From Pseudomonas cavernae (GTDB taxonomy: Bacteria > Pseudomonadota > Gammaproteobacteria > Pseudomonadales > Pseudomonadaceae), in assembly GCF_003595175.1 (NCBI RefSeq), contig NZ_CP032419.1, positions 1,240,001 through 1,304,000 on the forward strand: 64,000 nt of DNA, written 5' to 3'. A program made the position numbers and the translations under genes. The number at the start of each line of letters is the position of its first letter. Positions within the stretch are counted from its first letter, which is position 1. Shown here in pieces: positions 9,262 through 17,787 of the stretch. The notes beneath the pieces were generated by a model, which was not told the origin of the DNA, did not search any database, and was given only the letters and a program-made list of their open reading frames with translations.

Positions 9262-10290
9262 ATGAAGATGGTGAAATCCACCCTGGCTGTACTGACCGCT
9301 GCAGCGGTGCTCGGCGTCAGCAGCTTCGCCCAGGCGGGCGCCACCCTGGACTCGGTGAAAAAGAAAGGCTACGTGCAATGCGGTATCAGTGACGGCTTGC
9401 CGGGCTTTTCCTACGCCGACGCCAAGGGCAACTACCTGGGTATCGATGTGGATGTCTGCCGGGCCGTTGCAGCCGCAGTCTTCGGCGATGCGAGCAAGGT
9501 CAAATACAGCCCGCTGACCGCCAAGGAGCGCTTCACCGCGCTGCAGTCTGGCGAAGTCGACGTTCTCTCGCGCAACAGTACCTGGACCAGCTCGCGTGAT
9601 GCGGCCATGGGCCTGAACTTCACCGGCGTGACCTACTACGACGGTCAGGGCTTCCTGGTGAACAAGAAGCTCGGCGTTTCCAGCGCCAAGGAACTGGACG
9701 GCGCCACCGTGTGCATCCAGGCCGGCACCACCACCGAGCTGAACCTCTCCGACTACTTCCGCTCCAACGGCCTGAAGTACACCCCGATCACCTACGACAC
9801 CTCCGACGAGAGCGCCAAGTCGCTGGAGGCCGGCCGTTGCGACGTGCTGACCTCCGACCAGTCGCAGCTCTATGCCCAGCGCATCAAGCTGGCCAAGCCG
9901 GACGAGTACGTGGTGCTGCCGGAAGTGATCTCCAAGGAACCGCTGGGCCCGGCTGTACGCCAGGGTGACGAGGAGTGGTTCGACGTCGTGCGCTGGACCC
10001 TGTTCGCCATGGTCAATGCCGAGGAACTGGGCCTTGACTCGAAGAACGTGGAACAGACCGCGAAAACCACCAAGAACCCGGATATCGCCCGTCTGCTCGG
10101 CAGCGAAGGCGAGTTCGGCAAGGATCTGAAACTGCCGAAGGACTGGGCCGTGCAGATCGTCAAGCAGGTGGGTAACTACAGCGAAGTCTTCGATCGCAAC
10201 GTCGGTGCCGGTAGCGATCTGAAGATTCAGCGTGGTCTGAATGCCCTGTGGAACAAGGGTGGTCTGCAGTACGCACCGCCGGTGCGTTGA
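9262..10290 (+). CDS. aapJ: General L-amino acid ABC transporter, periplasmic binding protein AapJ
   Basis: The product has 342 residues, starting at 9262 with TGGAGG at 9251. A classical signal peptide (MKMVKSTLAVLTAAAVLGVSSFAQA) is followed by a family-3 solute-binding domain, with GISDGLPGFSYADAKGNYLG near the start and GRCDVLTSDQSQLYAQR in the second lobe. AapJ proteins bind a broad range of L-amino acids and are longer than single-substrate binding proteins such as HisJ, as here. It is the first gene of aapJQMP. The 95-base gap to aapQ contains two hairpins, which suits higher expression of the binding protein than of the permeases. Confidence 0.93.
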   Translation: MKMVKSTLAVLTAAAVLGVSSFAQAGATLDSVKKKGYVQCGISDGLPGFSYADAKGNYLGIDVDVCRAVAAAVFGDASKVKYSPLTAKERFTALQSGEVDVLSRNSTWTSSRDAAMGLNFTGVTYYDGQGFLVNKKLGVSSAKELDGATVCIQAGTTTELNLSDYFRSNGLKYTPITYDTSDESAKSLEAGRCDVLTSDQSQLYAQRIKLAKPDEYVVLPEVISKEPLGPAVRQGDEEWFDVVRWTLFAMVNAEELGLDSKNVEQTAKTTKNPDIARLLGSEGEFGKDLKLPKDWAVQIVKQVGNYSEVFDRNVGAGSDLKIQRGLNALWNKGGLQYAPPVR

Positions 10291-10302
10291 CCATCTGCCT
10301 CG

Positions 10303-10368
10303 GCGCCGCGTCCTGCGGCGTCGAGGCGTTCCTGACTCGCTGAACCGCATCTGCCGTCAAGGATGCGG
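10303..10368 (+). promoter_or_regulatory. Two intercistronic hairpins between aapJ and aapQ
   Basis: CGCCGC/GCGGCG (10304-10309 and 10315-10320) and CCGCATC/GATGCGG (10345-10351 and 10362-10368) can form consecutive stems with no T-run. They are probably mRNA-stability or attenuating structures that favour aapJ transcript over the downstream genes. Confidence 0.5.
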
Positions 10369-10385
10369 CTTCCAAGAGGGCTGCT

Positions 10386-11570
10386 ATGCAAAGCACTGCT
10401 GATATTCCGCGTCCTCGGCGTTCGGTCTGGACCGACCCGAAGGTGCGTGCATGGGTCTTCCAGATCATCGCCGTCGTCATTGTGGTGGCGTTCGGCTGGT
10501 TCCTGTTCCACAACACCCAGGTCAACCTGGAGAAGCGCGGCATCGTGTCCGGCTTCGATTTCCTCGGCCAGAGCGCCGGCTTCGGTATCTCCCAGCACCT
10601 GATCGACTACAGCGAAAGCGATACCTACGCTCGGGTGTTCGTCATCGGCCTGCTCAACACCCTGCTGGTGTCGGTGATCGGCATCATCCTGGCGACCATC
10701 ATCGGCTTCATCCTCGGCGTGGCGCGGTTGTCGCCGAACTGGCTGATCCGCAAGCTGGCCACGGTGTACATCGAAACCTTCCGCAACATCCCGCCGCTGC
10801 TGCAGATATTCTTCTGGTACTTCGCGGTGATGCTGCCGATGCCGGGGCCGCGCAACAGCCTGAGCCTGGCCGACGCCTTCTTCATCAATAACCGTGGTCT
10901 GTACATGCCGTCGCCGACCCAGGCGGAAGGCTTGTGGCCGTTCCTGATCGCGCTGCTCATCGCCATCGTCGCCGTGGTGGTGATCTACCGCTGGGCCAAG
11001 GCACGCTTCGAAGCCACTGGCGAGCGCTTCCCGGTGTTGTGGACGTCGCTGGCGCTGCTGATCGGCTTGCCGGCCTTGAGCATCCTGGCGCTCGGCACCC
11101 CGTTCCACTGGGAAGTACCACAGCTGACTGGTTTCAACTTCCGCGGCGGTTGGGTGGTGATTCCCGAGTTGGTGGCGCTGATGCTGGCGCTGTCGATCTA
11201 CACCGCGGCCTTCATCGGAGAGACCGTGCGCGCCGGCATCCTGGCGGTCAGCCACGGGCAGACCGAGGCGGCCCGTTCCCTCGGCCTGAGGCCCGGCTCG
11301 ATCCTGCGCCTGGTGATAGTGCCGCAGGCGCTGCGGGTGATAGTCCCGCCGCTCACCAGCCAATACCTGAACCTGGCGAAGAACTCGTCGCTGGCCGCCG
11401 GTATCGGCTATCCGGACATGGTCTCGTTGTTCGCCGGCACGGTACTCAACCAGACCGGCCAGGCCATCGAGGTGATGGCGATCACCATGAGCGTGTACCT
11501 GGCCATCAGCATCAGCATTTCCATGCTGATGAACTGGTACAACAAGCGCATCGCGCTGGTCGAGCGCTAA
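10386..11570 (+). CDS. aapQ: General L-amino acid ABC transporter permease AapQ
   Basis: This 394-residue inner-membrane protein belongs to the HisM/GlnP permease family. It has an N-terminal membrane segment, a permease core from about residue 85 (LLNTLLVSVIGIILATIIGF) and the cytoplasmic coupling motif EAARSLG near residue 295 that contacts the ATPase. As in other Aap systems it is longer than ordinary polar-amino-acid permeases because of an insertion between membrane segments. The start ATG at 10386 has AGAGGG upstream. It is nine bases from aapM and pairs with it to form the channel. Confidence 0.92.
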   Translation: MQSTADIPRPRRSVWTDPKVRAWVFQIIAVVIVVAFGWFLFHNTQVNLEKRGIVSGFDFLGQSAGFGISQHLIDYSESDTYARVFVIGLLNTLLVSVIGIILATIIGFILGVARLSPNWLIRKLATVYIETFRNIPPLLQIFFWYFAVMLPMPGPRNSLSLADAFFINNRGLYMPSPTQAEGLWPFLIALLIAIVAVVVIYRWAKARFEATGERFPVLWTSLALLIGLPALSILALGTPFHWEVPQLTGFNFRGGWVVIPELVALMLALSIYTAAFIGETVRAGILAVSHGQTEAARSLGLRPGSILRLVIVPQALRVIVPPLTSQYLNLAKNSSLAAGIGYPDMVSLFAGTVLNQTGQAIEVMAITMSVYLAISISISMLMNWYNKRIALVER

Positions 11571-11579
11571 GGAGCAGGC

Positions 11580-12674
11580 ATGACGACGCATACCTTCAAA
11601 CCCGACCAGCCGCCACCGCGTACTGTGGTCGGGCCGCTGGCCTGGCTGCGCGACAACCTGTTCGCCAGCCCGCTGCACGTGCTGCTGACTCTGCTGGCGC
11701 TGTACCTGCTGTGGCTGATCGTGCCACCGATCATCAACTGGGCCTTCCTGCAGGCCGACTGGACCGGCACCACCCGTGCCGACTGCACCGGCGAGGGCGC
11801 CTGCTGGGTGTTCATCAAGGAGCGCTTCGGCCAGTTCATGTACGGCTTCTATCCGAGCGAGCTGCGCTGGCGCGTCGACCTCACCGTGTGGTTGGCGATC
11901 ATCGGCACCGCGCCGCTGTTCCTGCCGATGATGCGGCACAAGGCCTGGTACGGCATCGGCTTCCTGTTTTTCTACCCGCTGCTGGCCTACTGGCTGCTGC
12001 ATGGCGGGCCGGGCCTGGAAGAGGTGCCGACCAGCCGCTGGGGCGGCCTGATGCTGACCCTGGTGATCGCCTATGTCGGCATCACCGGCGCCTTGCCACT
12101 GGGCATCCTGCTGGCCCTCGGGCGGCGTTCGGACATGCCGGCGATCAAGGTCATCTGCGTCACCACCATCGAGTTCTGGCGCGGCGTGCCGCTGATCACC
12201 GTGCTGTTCATGTCGTCGGTGATGCTGCCGCTGTTCCTCCCCGAGGGGCTCGGCCTGGACAAACTGCTGCGGGCGCTGGTCATGGTGGTCCTGTTCGAGG
12301 CCGCCTATGTCGCCGAAGTGGTGCGCGGCGGCCTGCAAGCGATTCCCAAGGGCCAATACGAAGCGGCCAGCGCGCTGGGCCTCGGCTATTGGCGCAGCAC
12401 CGGCCTGGTGATCCTGCCGCAGGCGCTGAAGATGGTCATTCCGGGCATCGTCAACACCTTCATCGCCCTGTTCAAGGACACCAGCCTGGTGATCATCATC
12501 GGCCTGTTCGACCTGCTCAACAGCATCAAGCAGGCGACCACCGACCCGAAATGGCTGGGCATGTCCACCGAGGGTTACGTGTTCGCCGCGCTGGTCTACT
12601 GGGTTTTCTGTTTCAGCATGTCCCGCTACTCCATGCACCTGGAGCGCAAGCTGGACACCGGCCACAAGCGTTAG
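11580..12674 (+). CDS. aapM: General L-amino acid ABC transporter permease AapM
   Basis: The second permease has 364 residues. GGAG lies directly upstream of the ATG at 11580. The N-terminal cytosolic tail is proline-rich (DQPPPRTVVGPL). Several membrane segments follow, with the coupling motif EAASALG near residue 262 and the C-terminal segment YVFAALVYWVFCFSMSRYS. It is encoded between aapQ and aapP in one transcript and should form the heterodimeric channel with AapQ. The large insertion relative to GlnP is typical of AapM. Confidence 0.92.
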   Translation: MTTHTFKPDQPPPRTVVGPLAWLRDNLFASPLHVLLTLLALYLLWLIVPPIINWAFLQADWTGTTRADCTGEGACWVFIKERFGQFMYGFYPSELRWRVDLTVWLAIIGTAPLFLPMMRHKAWYGIGFLFFYPLLAYWLLHGGPGLEEVPTSRWGGLMLTLVIAYVGITGALPLGILLALGRRSDMPAIKVICVTTIEFWRGVPLITVLFMSSVMLPLFLPEGLGLDKLLRALVMVVLFEAAYVAEVVRGGLQAIPKGQYEAASALGLGYWRSTGLVILPQALKMVIPGIVNTFIALFKDTSLVIIIGLFDLLNSIKQATTDPKWLGMSTEGYVFAALVYWVFCFSMSRYSMHLERKLDTGHKR

Positions 12675-12683
12675 GAGTTATTC

Positions 12684-13445
12684 ATGAGCGAAGCAAGCAA
12701 ACCAACCAGCGCCGAGCCGATCATCCAGATGCAAGGCGTGAACAAGTGGTACGGCCAGTTCCACGTGCTGAAAGACATCGACCTGAACGTCAAGCAGGGC
12801 GAGCGCATCGTGCTCTGCGGGCCATCCGGCTCCGGCAAGTCGACCACCATCCGCTGCATCAACCGCCTGGAGGAACACCAGCAGGGGCGCATCGTGGTGG
12901 ATGGCACCGAGCTGACCAGCGACCTCAAACAGATCGAGGCGATCCGCCGCGAGGTCGGCATGGTGTTCCAGCATTTCAACCTGTTTCCGCACCTGACCGT
13001 GTTGCAGAACTTGACCCTGGCGCCGATGTGGGTGCGGCAGATGCCCAAGCGCAAGGCCGAGGAAATCGCCATGCACTACCTCGAGCGGGTACGTATTCCC
13101 GAGCAAGCGCTGAAGTACCCCGGCCAGCTCTCCGGCGGCCAGCAGCAGCGGGTGGCGATCGCCCGCGCGTTGTGCATGAAGCCGAAGATCATGCTGTTCG
13201 ACGAGCCGACCTCGGCGCTCGACCCGGAGATGGTCAAGGAGGTGCTGGACACCATGATCGGCCTGGCGCAGAGCGGCATGACCATGCTCTGCGTGACCCA
13301 CGAGATGGGCTTCGCCCGCACCGTGGCGGACCGGGTGATCTTCATGGACAAGGGCGAGATCGTCGAGCAGAACGAGCCCCATGCGTTCTTCGACAACCCG
13401 CAGAATGAGCGGACCAAGCTGTTCCTCGGGCAGATCCTGCATTGA
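12684..13445 (+). CDS. aapP: General L-amino acid ABC transporter ATPase AapP
   Basis: This 253-residue nucleotide-binding subunit shows all ABC motifs: Walker [10 protein letters not shown], the Q-loop ([10 protein letters not shown]), the signature LSGGQQQR, Walker [13 protein letters not shown] and the switch histidine in VTHEM. An AGGAG precedes the ATG at 12684. It powers the AapQM channel with AapJ as substrate receptor. It is the last gene of the operon; no terminator-type T-run follows, but a REPIN does. Confidence 0.94.
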   Translation: MSEASKPTSAEPIIQMQGVNKWYGQFHVLKDIDLNVKQGERIVLCGPSGSGKSTTIRCINRLEEHQQGRIVVDGTELTSDLKQIEAIRREVGMVFQHFNLFPHLTVLQNLTLAPMWVRQMPKRKAEEIAMHYLERVRIPEQALKYPGQLSGGQQQRVAIARALCMKPKIMLFDEPTSALDPEMVKEVLDTMIGLAQSGMTMLCVTHEMGFARTVADRVIFMDKGEIVEQNEPHAFFDNPQNERTKLFLGQILH

Positions 13446-13465
13446 GGTCGGGTTGGACCTAGGAT

Positions 13466-13577
13466 GTAGGTTGGGTTGAGGAGCGCAGCGACGATACCCA
13501 ACGGACGGAGTTGACCGCGGCTTTGGCGCCTGGGTCGCCGCCGTCCGTTGGGTATCGCTGCGCTCAACCCAACCTAC
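13466..13577. repeat. REPIN-like repeat between aapP and pcs
   Basis: The left hairpin has foot GTAG and stem GTTGGGT/ACCCAAC; the right hairpin has stem GTTGGGT/ACCCAAC and ends in CTAC. Compared with the copy at 1526, an A-T/T-A stem pair is exchanged on both sides, so pairing is kept. The right half overlaps a spurious N-terminal extension of pcs (IAALNPTYD). Confidence 0.7.
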
Positions 13578-13598
13578 GATCTACGGACAGGAGCCCAC

Positions 13599-14327
13599 GT
13601 GAGCGCCACACTGACCCCCTTCAGCAAGGCCAAGGCCTGGAGCGTCCATGCGGTCACCGCCAGCGGGGTGATCCTGGCGCTGCTGGCGTTGTTGGCGCTG
13701 TTCGACGGCCAGCCGAAGAGCTGCCTGCTGTGGCTCGGTGCCGCCTTGCTGGTGGATGGCCTGGACGGCACCCTGGCGCGCAAGTTCGAGGTCAAGGAGG
13801 TGTTGCCGCACTTCGATGGCTCGACCCTCGACCTGGTCATCGACTACCTGACCTACGTGTTCATCCCGGCGATCTTCGTCTACCGCTTCATCCCGCTGCC
13901 GGCCTACAGCGCCTTGCCGGCGGTGGCGGTGATCCTGCTGTCGTCGCTGTTCTGCTTCTGCAACGTCAACATGAAGAGCAAGGACAACTACTTCGTCGGC
14001 TTCCCGGCGGCGTGGAATGTCGTGGTGGCCTACTTCTACCTGCTGGATTTCGCGCCCTGGCTGAGCCTGCTGACCATCGCGCTGCTGGCGGCGCTGACCC
14101 TGACGCGGCTGAAGTTCCTCCATCCGTTCCGGGTCCGCCAGTTCATGCCGCTCAACATCACCGTGACCTTCGTCTGGATGCTCAGCTGCGCCGCGCTGAT
14201 CGTCCAGTACCCGGCCAACCCGCCGCTGCTGCTCGGGCTCTGGCTGCTGGCCACGGCCTACTTCGTCGCCATCTGCCTGTGGCGCAGCGCGCGGGAGTGG
14301 TTTGGCGAGAGCGGTAGGATGGGTTGA
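13599..14327 (+). CDS. pcs: Phosphatidylcholine synthase
   Basis: The start is GTG at 13599 with ACAGGAG upstream; an ATG at 13548 would translate repeat sequence and is rejected. The 242-residue membrane protein carries the CDP-alcohol phosphotransferase signature, DGLDGTLAR followed by DGSTLDLVIDY, with the aspartates that bind metal and CDP-diacylglycerol. Pcs condenses CDP-diacylglycerol with choline to give phosphatidylcholine. Six to eight hydrophobic segments are visible. P. aeruginosa has pcs (PA3857) beside its PA3858 binding-protein gene, matching this order. The stop codon lies inside the downstream REP hairpin, so the last residues (GRMG) are repeat-encoded. Confidence 0.9.
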   Translation: MSATLTPFSKAKAWSVHAVTASGVILALLALLALFDGQPKSCLLWLGAALLVDGLDGTLARKFEVKEVLPHFDGSTLDLVIDYLTYVFIPAIFVYRFIPLPAYSALPAVAVILLSSLFCFCNVNMKSKDNYFVGFPAAWNVVVAYFYLLDFAPWLSLLTIALLAALTLTRLKFLHPFRVRQFMPLNITVTFVWMLSCAALIVQYPANPPLLLGLWLLATAYFVAICLWRSAREWFGESGRMG

Positions 14328-14385
14328 GCGCAGCGATACCCATCGATTCGCCCGCGCGGGTATCGCTGCGCTCAACCCACCCTAC
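14314..14385. repeat. REPIN-like repeat overlapping the pcs stop codon
   Basis: GTAG foot with stem GATGGGT/ACCCATC, spacer, then a right hairpin GGGTATCGC...CAACCCACC ending CTAC. The TGA stop of pcs (14325-14327) lies in the first arm. Confidence 0.7.
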
Positions 14386-14434
14386 GACCTTGTCAGGCTA
14401 AACTCGCCGACGACTTTCTTGCAGGATGCTGCCG

Positions 14435-15133
14435 ATGATCACCCTGTTCCAATTCCCCCGCGCTTTCGATGTGCCCAACCCCAGCCCTTTCTGCCTGAAG
14501 GTGGAGACCTTCCTGCGCCTGACCGGCCTGGAATACCAGGTCAAAGCCGTGGCCAACCCCGGCAAGGGGCCGAAGGGCAAGCTGCCGTTCATCAAGCTGG
14601 ACGCGGAGGTCATTGCCGACTCGGCGATCATCCTGCGCAGCCTCAGCGAGCGCCTGGGCCTGACTCTCGACAGCCACCTAGACGCCGCCGGACGCGGCCG
14701 CAGCCTGGCGATCACGCGCCTGTGCGACGAGCACCTGGCACCGCTGATGGTGTATTTCCGCTGGCTCGATGACGAGGGCTGGGCGCAGGTCAAGCCGGCG
14801 TTCTTCGGCCGGCTGCCGGCGCCGCTGCGCCTGCTGGTGCCGCGTCTGGTGCAGGGCAAGATCCGCAAATCGCTGCAGGCCCAGGGGCTGGGGCGGCACA
14901 ATCGCGACGAGCTGCTGACCTTCGCCCGCGAGGATTTGCAGGCGCTCAGCGACCTGCTCGGCGCTGCGCCGTACTTCGGCGGGGTGCAGCCGTGCAGTGC
15001 CGATGCGGCGGCCTATGGCGTGCTGGCCAACCTGATCCTCTGCACGGTGCAGACCCCGCTCGGTCGCCTGGCGCGGGAGTTCCCGAGCCTGGTGGCCTAC
15101 TGCGAGCGCCTGCGCGACAAGTTCTGGGCATGA
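14435..15133 (+). CDS. Glutathione S-transferase-like protein (Faxc/metaxin-type)
   Basis: The second of two ATGs, at 14435, is preferred because AGGA lies eight bases before it. The product has 232 residues. The N-terminal thioredoxin-like domain begins [30 protein letters not shown] in pattern, with the PSPFCLK active-site loop and GKLPFIKLD with the cis-proline; E and SA-type contacts occur in VIADSAIIL. The C-terminal half is helical and ends with [11 protein letters not shown]. This is the Faxc/metaxin branch of glutathione transferases. Substrate unknown. Its stop codon overlaps the next start by four bases, indicating coupled translation. Confidence 0.82.
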   Translation: MITLFQFPRAFDVPNPSPFCLKVETFLRLTGLEYQVKAVANPGKGPKGKLPFIKLDAEVIADSAIILRSLSERLGLTLDSHLDAAGRGRSLAITRLCDEHLAPLMVYFRWLDDEGWAQVKPAFFGRLPAPLRLLVPRLVQGKIRKSLQAQGLGRHNRDELLTFAREDLQALSDLLGAAPYFGGVQPCSADAAAYGVLANLILCTVQTPLGRLAREFPSLVAYCERLRDKFWA

Positions 15134-15450
15134 CGGCGGCGAGCAAGACCTGGTTCGTCTACCTAGTGCGCACCGCCAACGGCGCGCTGTACTGCGGCAT
15201 CAGCGATGACCCTGAGCGCCGCTTCGCTCAGCACCAGAGCGGCAAGGGCGCGCGTTTCTTCCATTCCAGCCCGGCGCAGGCCCTGGTGTATGTCGAGGCC
15301 TGCGGCGCCAAGGGCGAAGCGCTGCGCCGCGAGCGGGCGATCAAACGCTTGCCGAAGAGCGCCAAGGAGCGTCTGGTGCTGGCCGCTGCGGGTATTCATA
15401 TGCCTGATGGCGCTGTATGTGCGGCCAGCCAAGAGGCTACGCCGGCCTGA
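15130..15450 (+). CDS. GIY-YIG nuclease-superfamily protein (YhbQ-like)
   Basis: The product has 106 residues. It starts at the ATG at 15130, overlapping the glutathione-transferase stop codon as ATGA. The GIY-YIG pattern appears as [15 protein letters not shown], followed by the conserved [14 protein letters not shown] and [20 protein letters not shown] elements. This small stand-alone form resembles E. coli YhbQ, for which only general structure-specific DNA nuclease activity is suspected. The C-terminal tail after LVLAAAG is not conserved. Being translationally coupled to a transferase may simply reflect compact packing. Confidence 0.85.
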   Translation: MTAASKTWFVYLVRTANGALYCGISDDPERRFAQHQSGKGARFFHSSPAQALVYVEACGAKGEALRRERAIKRLPKSAKERLVLAAAGIHMPDGAVCAASQEATPA

Positions 15451-15497
15451 GCTATGGGGCTAAGCTGCTGATCTAGTCCACCGTCCGCGAGCCCGCC

Positions 15498-16433
15498 ATG
15501 CACGAGTTGATCCTGCACCATTACCCGACTTCGCCGTTCGCCGAGAAGGCCCGCCTGCTGCTGGGCTTCAAGCAACTGTCCTGGCGTTCGGTGACGATTC
15601 CGCCGGTGATGCCCAAGTCCGACCTGGTGGCGCTGACCGGCGGCTACCGCAAGACCCCGGTGCTGCAGATCGGCGCCGATATCTACTGCGACAGCGCGCT
15701 GATCGCCCGCCGTCTGGAAGCCGAGAAGGCGATGCCGGCGCTGTTCCCCGAAGGTCAGGCGTTCAGCGTCGCCAGCTTTGCCCAGTGGGTCGACTCGGTG
15801 GTGTTCCAGCATGCGGTGAGTCTGGTGTTCCAGCCGGAATCCATCGGCGTGCGCTTCGGCAAGCTGCCACCGGAAGTGGTCAAGGCCTTCGTCGCCGACC
15901 GCGCCGCGCTGTTCAGCGGCGGTACGACCAGCAAGCTGCCGGCCGAGGTCGCCCAGCACAACTGGCCATGCCTGATGGCGCGGCTGGAACAACAACTGGC
16001 CCATGAGGAGGGCGACTTCCTGTTCGGCGAGCCGTCGCTGGCGGATTTCTCCCTCGCCCACTGCCTGTGGTTCCTCAAGGCCACGCCGGTGACCGCGCCG
16101 CTGGTGGACGCCTACCCGGCGGTAGCGGCTTGGCTGGGGCGGGTGCTTGGCTTCGGCCACGGCTCGGCGAGCGAACTGGCCGCCGCCGAGGCCATCGCCA
16201 TCGCCCGCGCGGCGACACCGGCAGCCCTGCCGGAGGAAGCCTTCGCCGAGCCGAACGGCTTCCAGGCCGGCCAGCGGGTGGCGATCGCGGCGACCGACTA
16301 CGGCGTCGATCCGGTGGAGGGTGAGTTGCTGTTTGCCGGTCGCGAAGAGCTGATCCTGCGCCGCGAGGACCCGCGCGCCGGCGTGCTGCATGTGCACTTC
16401 CCCCGTCTGGGTTTCAGCATGCGGGCGCTGTGA
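15498..16433 (+). CDS. Glutathione S-transferase family protein with extra C-terminal domain
   Basis: The product has 311 residues starting at 15498. Residues 1-80 form the thioredoxin-like domain (HHYPTSPFAEKARLLLGF, then YRKTPVLQIGADIYCDSALIARRLE). Residues about 90-225 are the all-helical domain ending near VAAWLGRVLGFGHG. The final 80 residues (from about PEEAFAEPNGFQAGQRVAIAATDYG) form a further beta-rich domain absent from ordinary 200-residue transferases. No enzyme activity can be named. Its last 20 bases overlap the convergent DUF4344 gene. Confidence 0.82.
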   Translation: MHELILHHYPTSPFAEKARLLLGFKQLSWRSVTIPPVMPKSDLVALTGGYRKTPVLQIGADIYCDSALIARRLEAEKAMPALFPEGQAFSVASFAQWVDSVVFQHAVSLVFQPESIGVRFGKLPPEVVKAFVADRAALFSGGTTSKLPAEVAQHNWPCLMARLEQQLAHEEGDFLFGEPSLADFSLAHCLWFLKATPVTAPLVDAYPAVAAWLGRVLGFGHGSASELAAAEAIAIARAATPAALPEEAFAEPNGFQAGQRVAIAATDYGVDPVEGELLFAGREELILRREDPRAGVLHVHFPRLGFSMRAL

Positions 16434-17355
16434 GGCCGCCTTCGTCCGGCGGTGCGCTGCACTGCACGGCGGTCGCCGGCTGTTGCAGGCGTGGCAGGGT
16501 TTCGCCCAGCTCGCGAAAGTGGCGCAGGCGCTCATAGCAGAAGGTCAGCTCGCGGGCTTCGAGGCTGTACCAGGCGTCCGGCATGCCGCAGCCGGTCATC
16601 CGCAGGATCAGCGCGCGCGGCGGCGCGAAGAGCTCGCCGATCCGGCGGGCGAGGATTTCCAGGGTATCGTTGGCGCGCAGTTGGGCGATCAGCAACTCGG
16701 CATCGGGAAAACCGCCGGGCGGCGTTTCGTAGATCACCTGGATCTGTGGCCGCCCTTGGATGGCGGCGCGGCGGTGCTGGTCGCGGATCCACGCCACGGC
16801 CTTGCGCACCTGCTCGAACTCCTGATCGCAATACAGTGCCCGCCCCATCGGCAGCCCGGTGACGGCCGGCACCCAGGCCAGGCGATCCGGATTGCTGCCA
16901 TACACCAGGCAGGCGATGTTGTAGTAGCGCTGCTCATCCAGGGGGTGAGAGTCCCAGGCGGGCACCTGTTCGGCCACCGGTTTCGGCCGCTGCCACTCCA
17001 GGCGCCAGAAGTCGATGATGTCCAGCAGCCGGGCATCGAGTTCGTTGGCCGGTAGCCCGGCATACAGCAGGTACAGACTCATGAAGCCGATCTGATCGGC
17101 GGCGTCTTCCTCGCGGCCGAGCACCGGCAAGTCCAGTTCGGCGATCAGCATGTGCCCCATTTCGTGCATCACGCTGAATTCGCTGTTGGTGACGATGAAA
17201 CGGCTAACGCCGGGTGGCAGGCTGCTGGGCGGCGGCGGTTCGGCCGCCAGTGGGGTGCTGAGCAGCAGGAGCAGCAACAGCGGGTACAAGAAAACCGGCC
17301 GGGTGCATCCGGAAGCGGGCGTTTCAGGCGACGCGAGGCCAGCCGGCCGGGACAT
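16414..17355 (-). CDS. DUF4344 putative zinc metallopeptidase, exported
   Basis: The product has 313 residues. The ATG at 17355 has AGGAGG six bases upstream. Residues about 19-38 are a very hydrophobic leucine-rich export signal (VFLYPLLLLLLLSTPLAA), so the mature domain is periplasmic or secreted. The HEMGH zinc motif occurs about 65 residues in, followed by EEDAADQIGF, which could supply the third ligand. This fits the DUF4344 (putative metallopeptidase) family; the substrate is unknown. Cysteines near the C-terminus (TGCGMPD, FCYERL) may form disulphides. It converges with the transferase gene, overlapping it by 20 bases. Confidence 0.82.
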   Translation of the reverse strand: MSRPAGLASPETPASGCTRPVFLYPLLLLLLLSTPLAAEPPPPSSLPPGVSRFIVTNSEFSVMHEMGHMLIAELDLPVLGREEDAADQIGFMSLYLLYAGLPANELDARLLDIIDFWRLEWQRPKPVAEQVPAWDSHPLDEQRYYNIACLVYGSNPDRLAWVPAVTGLPMGRALYCDQEFEQVRKAVAWIRDQHRRAAIQGRPQIQVIYETPPGGFPDAELLIAQLRANDTLEILARRIGELFAPPRALILRMTGCGMPDAWYSLEARELTFCYERLRHFRELGETLPRLQQPATAVQCSAPPDEGGLTAPAC

Positions 17356-17467
17356 GCTCGGCCTCCTGTGTGTTGCTTGGACAGGTATGCCTCAGATGAC
17401 TTTAGCAGCCTGCCCGGGGCAGCCGGGGTGATCCGTCGGAATCCACATCAGGGAGAAGAAGGCCTAA

Positions 17468-17638
17468 GAGCCTGTTCAATGTCTCGTGAAACCAGCGCCT
17501 ATCATTGCCCATCGGTGGAAAATGCTTCGCAGTTTTCCACCCTACGCCAACGTTCAGACTTTGTAGGGTGGATAACGCTTTGCTTATCCACCATTACGCC
17601 GACACGGAGCGGTCAGCGGAGAGATCTTGAACAGGCTC
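17468..17638. mobile_element. MITE-like element with TAA target duplication carrying two nested hairpins
   Basis: The ends GAGCCTGTTCAATGTCTCG and inverted GAGCCTGTTCAAGATCTC match closely. TAA flanks it on both sides (17465-17467, 17639-17641). Inside are a hairpin ending in CTAC (17514-17545, stem GGTGGAAAA/TTTTCCACC) and a hairpin starting with GTAG (17563-17592, stem GGTGGATAA/TTATCCACC), placed almost symmetrically about the centre. No coding capacity. Confidence 0.65.
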
Positions 17639-17647
17639 TAACGGCTC

Positions 17648-17758
17648 GTAGGATGGGTTGAGCGCAGCGATACCCATCGTCCCGGCGCATCCGGCTGAAA
17701 GCCCCTTGGTGATGGATCTACCGCTTGTCGGGTATCGCTGCGCTCAACGCCAACCTAC
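17648..17758. repeat. REPIN-like repeat upstream of the ndpA stop
   Basis: GTAG foot with stem GATGGGT/ACCCATC, then about 50 bases, then a right hairpin GGGTATCGC...CAACGCCAAC ending CTAC. It directly follows the element at 17468. Together they fill most of the 432-base gap 17356-17787, in which no gene is supported. Confidence 0.65.
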
Positions 17759-17787
17759 GGCCTGGCTCAGGACGGAGCCACTGCTGG

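Noticed and set aside
10227..13408. Very long overlapping frames (812 and 824 codons) over the aap operon
   Set aside because: Compositionally odd His/Gln/Arg-rich translations with no domain, overlapping four recognisable transporter genes.
13548..13598. Upstream ATG extension of pcs
   Set aside because: It encodes repeat-derived IAALNPTYD; the GTG at 13599 has a good ribosome site and begins family similarity.
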